Assembly: GCA_033398695.1 (NCBI GenBank)
Contig: CM065819.1
Location: forward strand, 1,785,501-1,849,500
Length of the DNA stretch: 64,000 bases
From: Orobanche coerulescens
Taxonomy: Eukaryota; Streptophyta; Magnoliopsida; Lamiales; Orobanchaceae
Direction of reading: 5' to 3'
In this document: piece by piece, positions 1 to 11,914 of the stretch
Position numbering within the stretch: position 1 is the first letter of the stretch
How the letters are laid out: every line of letters starts with the position of its first letter
Position numbers and translations under genes: made by a program
Notes under the pieces: model-generated
Database searches by the model: none
What the model was told of the DNA's origin: nothing
What the model saw: the letters and a program-made list of their open reading frames with translations, nothing else

Positions 1-42
1 GTTACAGATGGTAGCCTCCAAAGACCGATCAACCTCGACAGG

Positions 43-1931
43 TTATAATGATGCTCGTGAGTCAACAATACGATGACTTGTGGGTAGGTCGGTGACTTCA
101 TTTATGATGATCCCCTTTGAAATTCCCCTCACCCTTCCACCCTGTCTAACTCCGCCAGCCGCCTGAGCCCACAAGTTCGGGTAAAATTCGTCTTTCGGAG
201 GGGGGGTTTGATGAATGCAATGCCTCAATGAGCTTATAGTATCGGTCCTGTTTCAGGCAATATTTACATAAAAAGTGAACAAGCTACACAGTTTACAAAT
301 TAGGGACGTAATCGTAATACAAGTGAAAAAATATAAAGCTAAACTTACGTATTGTTCTGCACTTCGGGCATCTATCCATTTGGGAGTAAAGACTCCCGAC
401 TCAGCTTCTCCCTCCTCCGATTGAGCCTCGCTGCTGCCCTCACCAATTTTGTTTTTTTTTCTTTTGATAGTTTTCCATTTCTTTCACATTGGTGATGTGA
501 GTCTTCATGAAGGCCAAAGGATTAAACACTGGGTCCTCTTCCGGTCTCTCCCTCTCGCATACCGGTCTTTGGTACATCTTCGACGCAGCATCACTCGCCT
601 ATGCGTTAACATAAAACATTAACAATATTGATGATGACACATAATTGAAGACAACATATATTATATAATAAAACGTTGACAGAATTTATACGTACCATGG
701 AATGAGCATGATCGTACATGCTCATACTGCCTCCAGTATATGTACCCGGTGCCTTTTGCGTAATCACACCGGTACTCTCATCGTAAAGAGTGACCCTATT
801 TTTAGATTTCTAAAAGGCCTCATTCTTCTTCGCTTCGGTCTTCCAACCCTTCCACAAGATCTTGAACTCTTTTTCCTTCAACCACTTCTCCCGTTGACTA
901 ACTGGCTTTTGATATGCTTTATTTTTGGCGTGCATAAGCATATCAATAAACCGTCTGTGGCTATATCTGTCCCAATACCATGCAATTTTCTCCTCATCCG
1001 ATTACTCCCACCTATAACGCATCTGGACAAATATAATAACAAATATTAGAAAATCGAAAAACAATCAAATGTTTTTGGCACAACAACAGAACATAACAGT
1101 TTGAGTAAAATGAATGCAGTTTTACCATCAGTTTTACCATAAATTGTAATTAAATAGCAACTGTAATAATATACCCCAAATTCCCACCACAACTCGTTCC
1201 TCATCCATCGAGAGACCTGGACCCAATGCTCTTCACCAGAGTAGTACCTCTTAAGTAAGCCGACAATATCACTCTCGGCCTTCTTCGAACTAAACCCAAC
1301 TATTTTTGGCAAAGGACGAATTAGTTTTCGATCATCATACTTCTCTTTCGCCTTGGAGATCTCACTCGGACCCCTCCCTGGTGGCTGTGCTAAAACCTCT
1401 TGATCCTCATCGTACTCAAACTCCATCGGCTCCTCTGGAATAGAAAATGTGATGCACTAAGGGACCACCTGGTGGGGGATCAGTAGTAGGTGGCTGCAAC
1501 GGTGGTTGATCGTGTGACACGGTCCTCGACATCCCCGCATATGGTCCATGGCCAATCAGTGTGTGCTGCTGTGACGCCTCTGGACTGTCAATATGTCCAT
1601 CAGAAGGATTGCCGCCACCAATAAATGGAATATGCTGGCTCCCATGAGATAACAACGAACCATAACCCATGTACCATGTAAATTCGGCATCACTAAACGG
1701 ACGCCAATGCTGGAGTCCCGAGTCGGTATGCAAATGCCGTTGTTGTAGCTGCTGCCCAAATGGTATATGTCGGGTCAGATCTTCTATCTCTGGTCGTATG
1801 ACAGACTCACTCCTATGTGACGACAAAGACTCTGGTATACTACGAGAAGACGAGGGGCTCGAACTAATACTCATCCGGCGAGGTAAATTGTGAGATTTTC
1901 TGGAAATGAAATGCCTAATTTTCAATACCAA
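43..1931 (-). pseudogene. Decayed CACTA (En/Spm)-type gene, plant Transposase_24 family
   Basis: I read this as a multi-exon minus-strand gene of the plant transposase family usually labelled Ptta/En/Spm (Transposase_24), a CACTA-associated protein. Exon 1 (1931 to about 1440) encodes a Ser/Pro/Gln-rich N-terminus. The frame then shifts near 1430-1440 into an acidic segment (MEFEYDEDQE) and a W-rich block ending near 1180. A third exon (about 1022-696) has the family-type run WYWDRYSHRRF, KNKAYQKP and a closing TGGSMS block, and ends at a GTACGT donor. A fourth (about 598-349) reads MKTHITNVKE and ends at GTAAGT. The last (about 253-43) has LWAQAAGGVRQGGRVRG, which resembles the family's conserved C-terminus. 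In-frame TAA and TAG codons in exon 3, and frame changes at poly(A) and poly(C) tracts, make it non-functional. No terminal CACTA repeats were found, so element ends are unknown. Exon limits are inferred; the family call is fairly secure. Confidence 0.65.
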
Positions 1932-2484
1932 ATTTAGATTTGAGAAGTTATTATTAATATATTTATTTAAATAATTATAAAGCTGATGGTGGAAAAAATT
2001 GTGGAGTTTCGAAGTATCACCTATTCAAATATGAAATTTATTTTATGTGTATAAAACTATATTTTACTATTTTAAAACATCATCTATATTAATTTTAATT
2101 ATATTTTTAATTATAAAATTTTATAACATTTTTATTTCAATGATTTAATTAAGAAACATACTTAATAATTTAAAAAAACTAACAAAATGCTTTTATTACA
2201 AAAATATTCTCAATCACTCACAAATATTATGCATGTTATAGTTATTTAATTTAGTCCACTAAGTTCAGTTCAGTTCATCTCAATTGAAATATTCAGCAAA
2301 TTTCGATCCGAAAAATAAAGTCTAAATGAGGCAATTTCATAGTCAATATGGAAAAAATCACTGAACCTATAAAGGACGGTTCGCAAAAATTCAAACATCT
2401 AATCTGAAACTGAAAGGAATAATAACAAGCATCAACGTAATAGTTATGGCTTTTTACTGTTTGATTACGTACTTTTAACCTGAT
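1932..2484. other. AT-rich spacer without recognisable gene
   Basis: Very AT-rich DNA between the CACTA-type gene and the LINE fragment. No open frame of substance, no terminal repeats and no RNA gene are visible. It may be flank or non-coding part of the CACTA element. Confidence 0.5.
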
Positions 2485-2684
2485 AACAGAGACGGAGAGG
2501 GCCTCCACGACCTTTCCGTTTTGAAAATACTTGGCTTGAAGAAGCGGACCTCCCGGTGGTTGTTAATGATAGTTGGGTGAGAAGTGGCGATAGCGATTTT
2601 ATGGCGAAAATGGAGGATTGTACGGCTGTCGTTGATTCTTGGGGAAGAAAATTGCGATGCAGGTACAGATTGGAGATATCCAAA
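2485..2684 (+). pseudogene. LINE (L1-type) ORF2 fragment, upstream part
   Basis: From about 2493 the plus strand reads RPFRFENTWLEEADLPVVV and then WGRKL. This is typical of the stretch after the endonuclease domain in plant L1 ORF2 proteins. The frame is cut at 2684 by Gyp-1 and continues at 63491 with no frame loss once the 5 bp target duplication is counted once. Upstream of about 2485 the frame hits stops and AT-rich DNA, so the copy is probably 5'-truncated, as is usual for LINEs. The endonuclease itself is missing. Confidence 0.75.
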
Positions 2685-3599
2685 TGTAACACCCACAGAA
2701 TTCGACTGGAAATAGCACGTGTCGTAGATCCTTCTGATAAGAGTCTACCAGGCTAAACTCCAAAAGACTGCTCAATAATAGACTGGCCGAGGTCAAATTA
2801 ATTACAAAACAGACCGGCATGGTCATTAAACAATTCAAAAACCAACATAGTTCACAACTAAACGACAATATTAAACTTGAATACAGAAAAGAATGACAAC
2901 TCAATTTCATAAATGGAAACCACACCCGTGCAAGGGTGAATACTCGATCACAAGAGAATTACCGACCAAAATAAAACAAAAGTAAAGACTACGACTGTTG
3001 TGTGATTAGCATCATCGCCCTCCATCTTCTTCCAAGCCAATCCCGTGACTGCTCCCGAGCTGCAAACCGGAGCGCAACACAGGCACCCACCCCCCAAATA
3101 CTCGGGGGTTAGCAAACTGAAATTTGCTAGTACAAGTACATAATATACAAGATATACGAAAAATATCAACACAAAACTCAACAGCCGCGAAGCCTTAACA
3201 CGAACCACACATTCTCACAACCAGTATAGAAGAGCATTCACTTACACAAGGTGAAAGAGATTCACACAGTCATATTTTCCTTATGGAACATAACATCAAT
3301 GGAAACTTTAGACGAGCCCCAATGAGTCAAAAGAACTAGTTCGAAACCCCCTTTTTTTTTAAAAAAAAGGAATATATTTTGAAAAATATTTTGATAAGAT
3401 GGTTTGAAAATGTTATTATTGACGCGGGCCATTTGGAATGATTTGGGGTTTTGAAAAATCGAATGGAAATGCTTTAGAAAATAGCTTCAAAGTTTCTCGG
3501 GTCCTTGACCCAGTATGTGAAAAACAATTTCACAGGAAAGTCATTTCAACATTATTCGGGACCCAATTTACAAAATACTATCACAAGATCAATCATCTC

Positions 3600-3765
3600 A
3601 ACATCTCACGGGGTCCTCGACCCAATCCAAAGAATATCATAACAACAACCATTATCTCAATCATCTCACGGGGTCCTCGACCTAATCCACAGAACATCAT
3701 CACAAGAACAATCATCTCAACATCTCACAGGGTCCTCGACCTAATCCACAGAATATCATATCAGC
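3600..3765. repeat. 60 bp tandem repeat in Gyp-1 left LTR, about 3 copies
   Basis: Units begin CATCTCACGGGGTCCTCGAC and recur at about 3602, 3662 and 3721. The right LTR carries the same array at about 9165-9325. It lies inside the candidate LTR intron. Confidence 0.85.
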
Positions 3766-4575
3766 ACAGTCAAAGTCACAACCTCCCATTTCGACAAATC
3801 CTGCTCAAGATCCTTGATTAATTAACCCTCGGAAATCTCGTCAGATATCCTTGGTTAATTAATCATGATACCAACATTTAAAACAAGTTGAAACAAACTT
3901 TCAGAAGCACGAATCTCAGTCTTTATCGAGGCAAACATTTTAAAACGAGTTGAAAAGAACTTTTGAAGTACGAAAATTTTTCGGTATCAGGGTCTTAGCT
4001 GTCACTCGAATATCCATAACCAATAAGCCTGTCATGCGCCTCCATTGCACACCTGTGCACCGGCGTTCACTACACTATGTTGGCCGCCCCTTGAACATGT
4101 CACCGCGTAGGCGCTCACTCCCGTAAGAGCTGCCCCTTGCACACGCATTCGGTAACACCGGCGTTCATCAACCATATGGAGCCGCTCATTGCAGCGTAGA
4201 CCAGGCCGGAGTTCACGCCCTGCCCCCAGAGGCTTCCAGATACGTCGTCTCTCATAAAAAATATTCACATTGTTTCATACATCAAGCACACAGCCAATCA
4301 TTGCAACAATTATCAAAATCAGTACACAAATTCACACAATTTATCGGTCTGTCATTAACTACAGAGACAAACAGCATCACGCACGTTATTCTCAAAACTC
4401 AGCACAATATGTCTTCAGGCATAAACAACCAACACCGCACATATATCCCTATATCGTAATTCAACCAATACATATACCTGACTATATTATATCTATAAAT
4501 ATAGTTTATACTCTAATCCAAATTAAGTACCTCAAACTAATATTAGCATGAATCACTCAACATTCATAAACATGT

Positions 4576-4632
4576 GTATATATATTTATATATATATATA
4601 TACATATTTATATATATATATATATAAATATA
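4576..4632. repeat. TA-rich microsatellite in Gyp-1 left LTR
   Basis: A run of TATATA/TATTTA. At the equivalent point of the right LTR a 1.1 kb inverted-repeat element (60861-61991) has inserted between TA runs. Confidence 0.85.
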
Positions 4633-5240
4633 TCCGTATAAAATAATACATGCACTTCGGAAACAATGATTTTAGGTAGATATAATTCGTATATTAAGGT
4701 ACTTGCCTTGGTAAGCTTTCGCGAATACTCCGAAGAATACGGCCGATCGGAAAAACTCCGGAACTCCGATGAAAACGACGAACGGAAGGGGTTCAACACC
4801 GGCTCTTCACAGGGAATTCGATTCTAATATCCTATCATCAATTAAACAATGATTATACGAGGAAAAACATTATAAATCGTCCGAATTTCCCTCTGCGACA
4901 TTTTATCGGATACCTTTAAGGCGTCTAATAAGAACTCATTTAAATGATGAGTCTGTAATGATAAATTCGTGGAGATACAGTGGAATTAGTAGAATATAAC
5001 TTAATCTTTGATAGTCCATCGTTATAATAAGCTAATTCGGATTAAAGGGATGAAATCAACCAAAATCCCCAAAACTAGATTTTTAGGAAATCATACCTTG
5101 ATTCGATGGATCGGAGAATATTATAGGATGATTAATCGATGTGGATCGGTAGTTATACACCGTGCCTTCATGTTATCCAAGCCTTGATTTCGGAAGAGGT
5201 GAGTTAGGGTGAGAAAATGGGTGAAGAATACATCTGCCCG

Positions 5241-5254
5241 ATCATATATATACA
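5241..5254 (-). promoter_or_regulatory. TATA box of Gyp-1 left LTR
   Basis: Minus strand reads CTGTATATATATGATC, directly after the palindrome array that ends at 5262. This is the expected place for the U3 core promoter. Confidence 0.6.
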
Positions 5255-5261
5255 GACGTGC

Positions 5262-5782
5262 ATTAGCGCGCGCTAGGGATGCCAGGTAGCATACGCTAAC
5301 GGGCCGGCCTTGGTACAGAACCTTCATTCGGGACCTGCCAATACGCGCCAGTCAACCCTTCCAGAACCTCCTGGACTAATCTGCTCGGCCAGGTAGCGTG
5401 CGCTGGGCGGCCGAATAGCGTGCGCTACACCTGCCGATTAGCGCGCAGTGACCAGTAGTAGCTTGCGCTACCTGCCGATCCTTTCGGAGTCCAGAACCTC
5501 ATAAACCTTTTTGCCCAGCCAGGTAGCGTGCGCTGGGCGGTCGGATAGCGTGCACTACACCTTCCGATTAGCGCGCCTGATGGCCGGCGGCGGCGTGCGC
5601 TACCTGCGATCCTTCCGAGTCGAAACCTCGAAACCTTTACGCCCGGCCAGTAGCATGCGCTCGGTGGCGAATAGCGTGCGTTATGCTGCCGAGTTAAGCG
5701 CGCCTGATGGCCAAGCGATGGCGTGCGCTATGCGGTTCTGCCGATTAGCGTGGTCGCCTTAAGCGATAGCATGCGCTATGCG
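5262..5782 (-). repeat. Palindrome array (TAGCGTGCGCTA type) in Gyp-1 left LTR U3
   Basis: Many near-palindromic words such as TAGCGCGCGCTA, TAGCGTGCGCT and TAGCATGCGCT recur every 20-60 bp and end just upstream of the TATA box. The right LTR has a cleaner copy at 62692-63222. Confidence 0.8.
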
Positions 5783-6047
5783 GTTCTGCCCACTTTGTCC
5801 GACTAGTGCCCAGCCGCCATGGCCCGATGACTCGATTTCCAAAAATGCACGGTACGAACACGACGAAACGATCGTGGATAACATCATCGATCCGAAATGA
5901 AAACAACATATAACAAATCACCACATATGGCCATAAACATAAAATCAGTCATCGAGAAAAATAATATCAACGCCCGACAACCGAGAAATTTCTGGTCTAA
6001 AAAGAAAAAGTTTCACATTAACTAGAACAAAAATCTCGGGTATTACA

Positions 6048-6083
6048 TTCTACTCCCTTAAAATAAGTTTCATCCCGAAACTT
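6048..6083 (-). promoter_or_regulatory. Gyp-1 polypurine tract and upstream stem-loop
   Basis: Minus strand reads AAGTTTCGGGATGAAACTT (6083-6065, an imperfect inverted repeat) and then TTTTAAGGGAGTAGAA next to the LTR start. The purine run is the expected plus-strand DNA primer. The same stem-loop plus polypurine arrangement occurs in Gyp-2, Gyp-3 and Gyp-4. Confidence 0.8.
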
Positions 6084-6748
6084 AAAATAGAGAGCGGTAG
6101 AACAAACACGGAAAAATAACTACTTTGCTCAGTCCCAAAACATCACGAGCCATTCGCAAACGCAAGAATCCAAGAAATACAATGAACTGACTAATCAAGT
6201 ATCTGTACGTGAGTCGAGGTGATAAAAATATATATGAATACGAGGAGTCAAAGTGGAGGAGTATGAATTTGGAGATAAAAGCTCCAAGAGTTAAGAAAAG
6301 TCACGAAATGGCTCAGACGTCCTGAAACCATGCTTCGAGCTCGACCAATCGCATCCAGGCTTATAACACATTTGGAAATATTAATTGCACGTGTGGGAAC
6401 AATAGTTTAGAACAAAGTTTTCAAGGATCAAATTCGGATATGGAAAGGCCACAATAATCCACGGAGTTTAACAAAACAGCTCCGAAATTCCTTCGGAGGA
6501 TGGTAGGCTAAGTAGAACAGGGTAGTTTAAAATTATCGAGAGGATCACAAATGAATTACCCACAATGAAAAGTTACCCAACACCAAAAGTACTACGAAAA
6601 GTACGGTAATACATTGCCCGATACTAAGAAGAAGTTTCGTCCACGAAACTTAAAACAACCAGAGTTGGAAACGTAAAGTAATGTAATGGAAAACGATCAA
6701 AGTCACGATTGTTGGAAACAGCAACAACTAGGACATATTACAAAATCT
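6084..6748. other. Gyp-1 non-coding internal region with a second, decayed polypurine/LTR-start motif
   Basis: No open frame. On the minus strand at 6651-6605 lies AAGTTTCGTGGACGAAACTT followed about 15 bases later by CAATGTATTACC. This resembles the element's own 3' junction (stem-loop, polypurine tract, LTR start) but lies about 560 bp inside. Gyp-3 has a comparable internal copy at 31737-31790. Confidence 0.55.
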
Positions 6749-7263
6749 TCATTCTCCCATATTAGGCACTTTCGAAGAAAACGTAGGGTTTCGGGACACC
6801 CTCGGATCGTTTGCTCCGCTCGCCAATAGGGTAGCACTATTTTCTAATTCGGACACCATCTCACAGTAGTTCTCTCGGTGACCTTCACACCCGCACTGTA
6901 ACAAGCCAAGAGTGGAAAGGGACCATTTGCACGAATATGCCCCTGACCATTGCAGTTGAAGCACCTCCCATTCTTACCGAGAGTCAATGATGCCGGCTTG
7001 GGATTCCCAGAATTCACTCCCGACCGCGAAGATGACGCGTTCGAACGACGTGGGGGTTTGGGAGCCTTAGTCCCTTCAACGCACAAAATATTTCCAGATG
7101 TCATTGGTTTCTTCGCTTCGCTCGTGGGCTCGACCACTGAGGAGATTTCGTAAGATATCGTCTGATCTTGATACTCCTTCACCGTAGCATGAATCATTGT
7201 CGTACGAACCACCTCACCGCTTCCACTTCCATCATCACGTCTACGTCCGCCAAGGCTCGACAT
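6749..7263 (-). pseudogene. Gyp-1 gag remnant with two zinc knuckles
   Basis: Minus-strand frame from ATG at 7263 starts MSSLGGRRRDDGSG, a basic Gly/Arg-rich start like the Gag proteins of Gyp-2 and Gyp-4. It reaches CFNCNGQGHIRANG at about 6960-6920, a CCHC knuckle whose last Cys is replaced by Gly. The frame ends at 6844. A second knuckle-like run (CGCEGHRENYC) follows in another frame near 6900-6850. Gag proteins coat retrotransposon RNA in cytoplasmic particles, and knuckles bind nucleic acid. The usual capsid region is not recognisable. The protein is degenerate and unlikely to work. Confidence 0.6.
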
Positions 7264-8225
7264 ACTATTACATATGATACCATTAGCATAACTAAATAAT
7301 CAATCGTACCGTATACCACAATTATCAACACAAGGTTTAGTTAGCATCCCCGAATGTCCAAGGGAGGCAACATTAAAAAGAATTTGGGGAGCATGCGTAC
7401 TATATACGAGTCCGAGTATCCTTATTACGTCCAGAAATAACTTTATGCGCTCCTCAGAATAATTGTAGTATCGTAAAGCGCAAATTTTTTTTTGAAATCA
7501 ATTTCTAGTCCTTCGACGAGGACAACCATTTTATGTATGTACTTGATGAAAACAAACTTTTTTTTGAAAAAAAAAAGAGGGCGAGTCACGTTTCGCCCAA
7601 AACTTGTAAATACTGTTCTTTAATTAGAAGAGGCAGTTTAATTTCATATGTCGACTTTAAAACAGTTTTTTTTAATAATGCACAAAATAGTTTATGTTTT
7701 TAAGATTTCAAACACGTCATAACTAATTTGAAATATTTCAAAAATTTAATTTGAAATTCAAATACCAAAATTTTAAAGTGTTTCCTCTTCTACAAAATGT
7801 TTTATCGAAAAATATTTTTAACCAAAATACGTAAACATTTGATAGGATGATGTCAAATCGTAGGTTTTCACAATATTTGAAAATTTTCAAAACATCACTT
7901 TAAAATGTTCGTGCAGTGGATAAGATTAACATTTAAAAACTCATTCTAATGAAATGTAGAAATCGATAAATATACTTGATTTCTGGAGCGTACTACATGA
8001 CCGTTTTCACTCGGACCGTATACGCAACAGTAATATCACAAACAAGTTCCACCCCCTAGTTCAACATTAAACACATTAGCACAAGATAATCAAATACACA
8101 TATAAGGGGACTTACCATCAAGGATCGTCTGAAGATGATGTTGGGACCACGATACTAACTCTGATGCGTGCGACTTAGACAGGGCATGGACTTGACCCAA
8201 CGGCCTAGGTTTTTCGCAAACCTAA
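7264..8225. other. Gyp-1 leader between primer site and gag
   Basis: AT-rich, without coding potential. It is the expected untranslated leader of the minus-strand element. Confidence 0.55.
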
Positions 8226-8237
8226 GCTCCGATACCA
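8226..8237 (-). other. Gyp-1 primer-binding site (initiator tRNA-Met type)
   Basis: Minus strand TGGTATCGGAGC, four bases after the LTR end. The usual plant site is TGGTATCAGAGC, so it carries one change. Confidence 0.85.
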
Positions 8238-8241
8238 TAGC

Positions 8242-9900
8242 TGTAACACCCCCATAATTCGACTGGGAATGTCACATGCCGTAGATCCTTCTGACAAGAA
8301 TCTACCAGGCTAAAATCCAAAAGACTGCTCAATGATAGATTGACCGAGGTCAAATTAATTACAAAACAGACTGGAAGGTCATTAAACAATTCAAAAACCA
8401 ACATAGTTCACAACTTAACGACAATATTAAACTTGAATACAGAAAATAATGACAACTCAATTTAATAAATAGAAACCACACCCGTGCAAGGGTGAATACG
8501 ATCACAAGAGAATTACCGACCAAAATAAACCAAAAGTAAAGACTCCGACTCTTGTGTGATTAGCATCATCGTCCTCCATCTTCTTCTAAGCCAATCCCGT
8601 GACTACTCCCGAGCTGCAAACCTAAGTGCAAAACAGACACCCACCCCCTGAATACTCGGGGGTTAGCAAACTGAAATTTGTTAGTACAAGTACATAATAT
8701 ACAAGATATACGAAAAATATCAACACAAAACTCAACAGCCGCGAAACCTTAACACGAACCACATATTCTCACAACCAGCACAGAAGAGCATTCACTTACA
8801 CAAGGTGAAAGATATTCACACAGTCATTATTTCTTTACGGAACATAACATCAATGAAAACTTTAGACAAGCCCCAATGAGTCAAAAGAACCAGTTCGAAA
8901 CCCCCCATTTTTTTTTAAAAAAGGAATATATTTTAAAAAATATTTTGATTAGATTGTTTGAAAACGTTATTATTGACGCGGGCCATTTTGGATGATTTGG
9001 GGTTTTGAAAAATCGAATGGAAATGCTTTAGAAAATAACTTCAAAATTTCTCGATTCCTTGACCCAGTATGTGAAAAACAATTTCACAGGAAAGTCATTT
9101 CAACGTTATTCGGGATCCTCGACCCAATTTACAAAACACTATCACAAGATCAATCCTCTCAACATCTCACGGGGTCCTCGACCCAATCTACAGAATATCA
9201 TCACAAGAACCATTATCTCAATCATCTCACGGGGTCCTCGACCCAATCCAGAACATCATCACAAGAATAATCATCTCAACATCTCACGGGGTCCTCGACC
9301 TAATCCACAGAATATAATCACACCACAGTCAAAGTCACAACCTCCCATTTCGATAAATCCTGCTCAAGACCCTTGATTAATTAACCCTCTGAAATCTCGT
9401 CATATATCCTTGGTTAATTAATCATGATACCAACATTTAAAACGAGTTGAAACAAACTTTCAGAAGCACGAATCTCAGCCTTTATTGAGACCAACATTTT
9501 AAAACGAGTTGAAAAGATCTTTTGAAGTACGAAAATTGTTCGGTATCGGGGTCTTAGCTGTCCTCGAATATCCATAACCAATAAGCCTGCCAGGCGCCTC
9601 CCTTGCACACCTGTGCACCGGCGTTCACTCCACTATGTTGGCCACCTCTTGAACATGTCACCGCACCGGCGCTCACTCCCGCAAGAGCCGCCCCTTGCAC
9701 ACGCATTCGATTACACCGGCATTCACCAACCATGTGGAGCCGCTCATTGTAGCGTACACCAGGCCGAATTTCACGACCCGCCATCAGAGGCTCCCGGATA
9801 CGTCGTCTCTCACAACAAATATTGACATTGTTTCAAACATCAAGCACACTGTCAATCATTGCAACAATTATCAAAATCAGTACACAAATTCACATAATTT
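8242..9900 (-). repeat. Gyp-1 5' LTR, first segment (split by Cop-1)
   Basis: Matches 2685 to about 4335 of the left LTR, including the 60 bp tandem repeat. It stops at 9900, where Cop-1 begins; the AATTT at 9896-9900 is the Cop-1 target duplication. The LTR resumes after the second AATTT at 60535-60539. Confidence 0.92.
9165..9325. repeat. 60 bp tandem repeat in Gyp-1 right LTR
   Basis: Three CATCTCACGGGGTCCTCGAC-led units, homologous to 3600-3765; the middle unit is shortened by a few bases. Confidence 0.85.
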
Positions 9901-10033
9901 TGTTAGGAGTATGCCCTCGAATGCCACTCAGATGATGTTGAGTGAGGGCATTGTACTTGTTAATATATAAATCATTATTATAAGGCAATTGTTTGGCTCT
10001 TTATTTACTGGCAGTTACTGGCATTCCTGACTC

Positions 10034-10034
<1 letters not shown>

Positions 10035-10080
<46 letters not shown>
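10035..10080. repeat. (TA)n microsatellite at the Cop-1 5' LTR TATA region
   Basis: About 23 TA units. The 3' LTR has only AAATATATATAGAAAC at the same place (about 40201), a plausible TATA box, so the repeat seems to have expanded from the promoter. Confidence 0.8.
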
Positions 10081-10081
<1 letters not shown>

Positions 10082-11373
10082 CATTCCACTCCTTATTGGA
10101 TAAGGGGATCAGCACTGGAAAGGTTTATAGCTCAAATACTTAATCGTTCGCAAGTCTATGACACTTGACTCGGCGTTAAGTTTATGTGAAGACTTGTATG
10201 ACATGTTCTTTGACGTGGAGAGTGCCTGTCGAATACTAATGGTTAGTGGGAACACACGTTATAGGTATGCTATTTGGATTAGTACACTCGAACTGACTCA
10301 CCCTCGATTCGTCACACGGATTTCACTCTGGGACAGTCGATGACGGAATCGAAAGGTTGTGATAGGTATTAGTGAACCTTCGACTTTAGGATTTGGTAGG
10401 GATGTGCTTGTGACGTTAAGATTTTTATTAGAGTAGTTCGACCCATAAAACCAGAAGGTGGGGGTAAACCTCGACGTGTGTCTTGACGGGCAAGTAGCAG
10501 GTCCTACTGAATACCAAGATAGAACTTTTTCTCCTGTTAGTGAACGGGTTATATGTCCTATTCGGTTATTGGCAGATGAGATCATAAGTCTTTGGCCAAA
10601 GCATTGGAGCTAGTTGTATTGGATACACGAGTGCTCGATGATATCGATTTGCATTAACTCATGCATAGCGTCAAGTACAGATAGGGTTTGACTGGGTGTG
10701 ACCCTATAAATTGATCGGGACATTTGAAAGAAGGGTTTATACGTATACCGGTATTCACGATAGAATAGTTCTTGAATGATCCCAATCATTCGTTCTTAGT
10801 TGGGGTACAGTGTAGGCCGCCAGGCTAGCTAGGTGGTGCTACTACTCTTTGGTTCCTCCCATTGCTAACTGAGACAACGGAATGAATCGAGCTTATTCTC
10901 TCTTTATAAATATTAGATATTAGATATCTAATTTATTGGCCATTGGATGTCTAAATTAATTTATTGGATAAATTAATTTACGACCTAATGAATTAAATAA
11001 ATTACTGGGTGATTAGTTTAATTCATAGATATAATTATTTCTTGGATAAATTAATTATATTATTTTGTATTTGATATAATTAATTAATTGGATTAATTAA
11101 TTGATACAAATCCATCGAAACGGAATTGGAGTGTATCTGTTTCGACTCACGAGAGTCCGAAACAAACCGAACTCGTCTGATTCCTTCTAGATGGCCGCCG
11201 CCTTCCACTCACCTTCCCTCTTGGCCTTTGTCTCCATTTTATAATGGAAGACTTATGACCTTAAGATATATAAAATCTCATATTATATGTAAAGGTGATA
11301 TGTGGTTGGTGATTTGGTCATGTGGGTTGAAGAATAAAATGTGAAGACCAACTCACTCTTGCACCACCTTTGG

Positions 11374-11487
<114 letters not shown>

Positions 11488-11914
11488 GAGTTTTTCCAAG
11501 TCTTCATATTGTTCATTTCATCTTGAGTTTTTCTTGGAGAAAAATTGAGAGAAAATTAAGAGATTGTGAGTTATACACTTAGAGTGTTATAATCACATAG
11601 AAAGCTTCCATCACTCGATTCTAGCCGTAACCTTGGAGGTTAATTGGGTGATCGTCATTTCGGTCGTTTCTCCGGCGTGTGGCAAGTAGAGACGCGGTGC
11701 TTTGCGTTGGATCATTCAAGAGCTTGGAGCGGATTGGATTCGTGGATAACATTTAAAGCTTGGGGAATCATCTTCAAGACGTACACCATTTAATCAACGT
11801 ACTACGAGGGTTTGATTCCTTATCTTCCTTGTTTTCGTACTATATTCGTATATACGTAGCTTGATCGATCCTCGTATGGATTCAGATCGAATTAATTTTC
11901 GTTTTACCACTTCA

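Larger units (their letters stand above)
3060..4706 (-). other. Candidate GC-AG intron inside Gyp-1 left LTR
   Basis: On the minus strand CCAAG|GCAAGTACC (donor at 4706) matches the strong AG|GCAAGT form of GC-AG introns. A TTTGCTAAC branch-like site precedes a GC-rich hairpin, and an acceptor-like GTTTGCAG follows near 3060. Gyp-2, Gyp-3 and Gyp-4 have the same layout. In the right LTR the donor is disrupted by two extra bases near 62090, and CTTAG|G at about 8622 is a possible acceptor. Splicing is inferred, not shown. Confidence 0.4.
2685..6047 (-). repeat. Gyp-1 3' LTR (3.36 kb)
   Basis: Aligns by eye with 8242-9900 followed by 60540-63490. It runs from TGTAAC at 2685 to TATTACA at 6047 on the plus strand. 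Within it, in element orientation, are a palindrome array (5782-5262), a TATA box (about 5254-5241), a GC-AG intron candidate (4706-3060) and a 60 bp tandem repeat (3600-3765). No protein-coding capacity is seen. Confidence 0.9.

Noticed and set aside
702..1049. Plus-strand 115-codon frame
   Set aside because: Antisense shadow of exon 3 of the CACTA-type gene.
5262..5782. CRISPR-like array of regularly spaced palindromes
   Set aside because: Plant nuclear DNA, variable spacing, no unique equal-length spacers; the words belong to an LTR promoter region.
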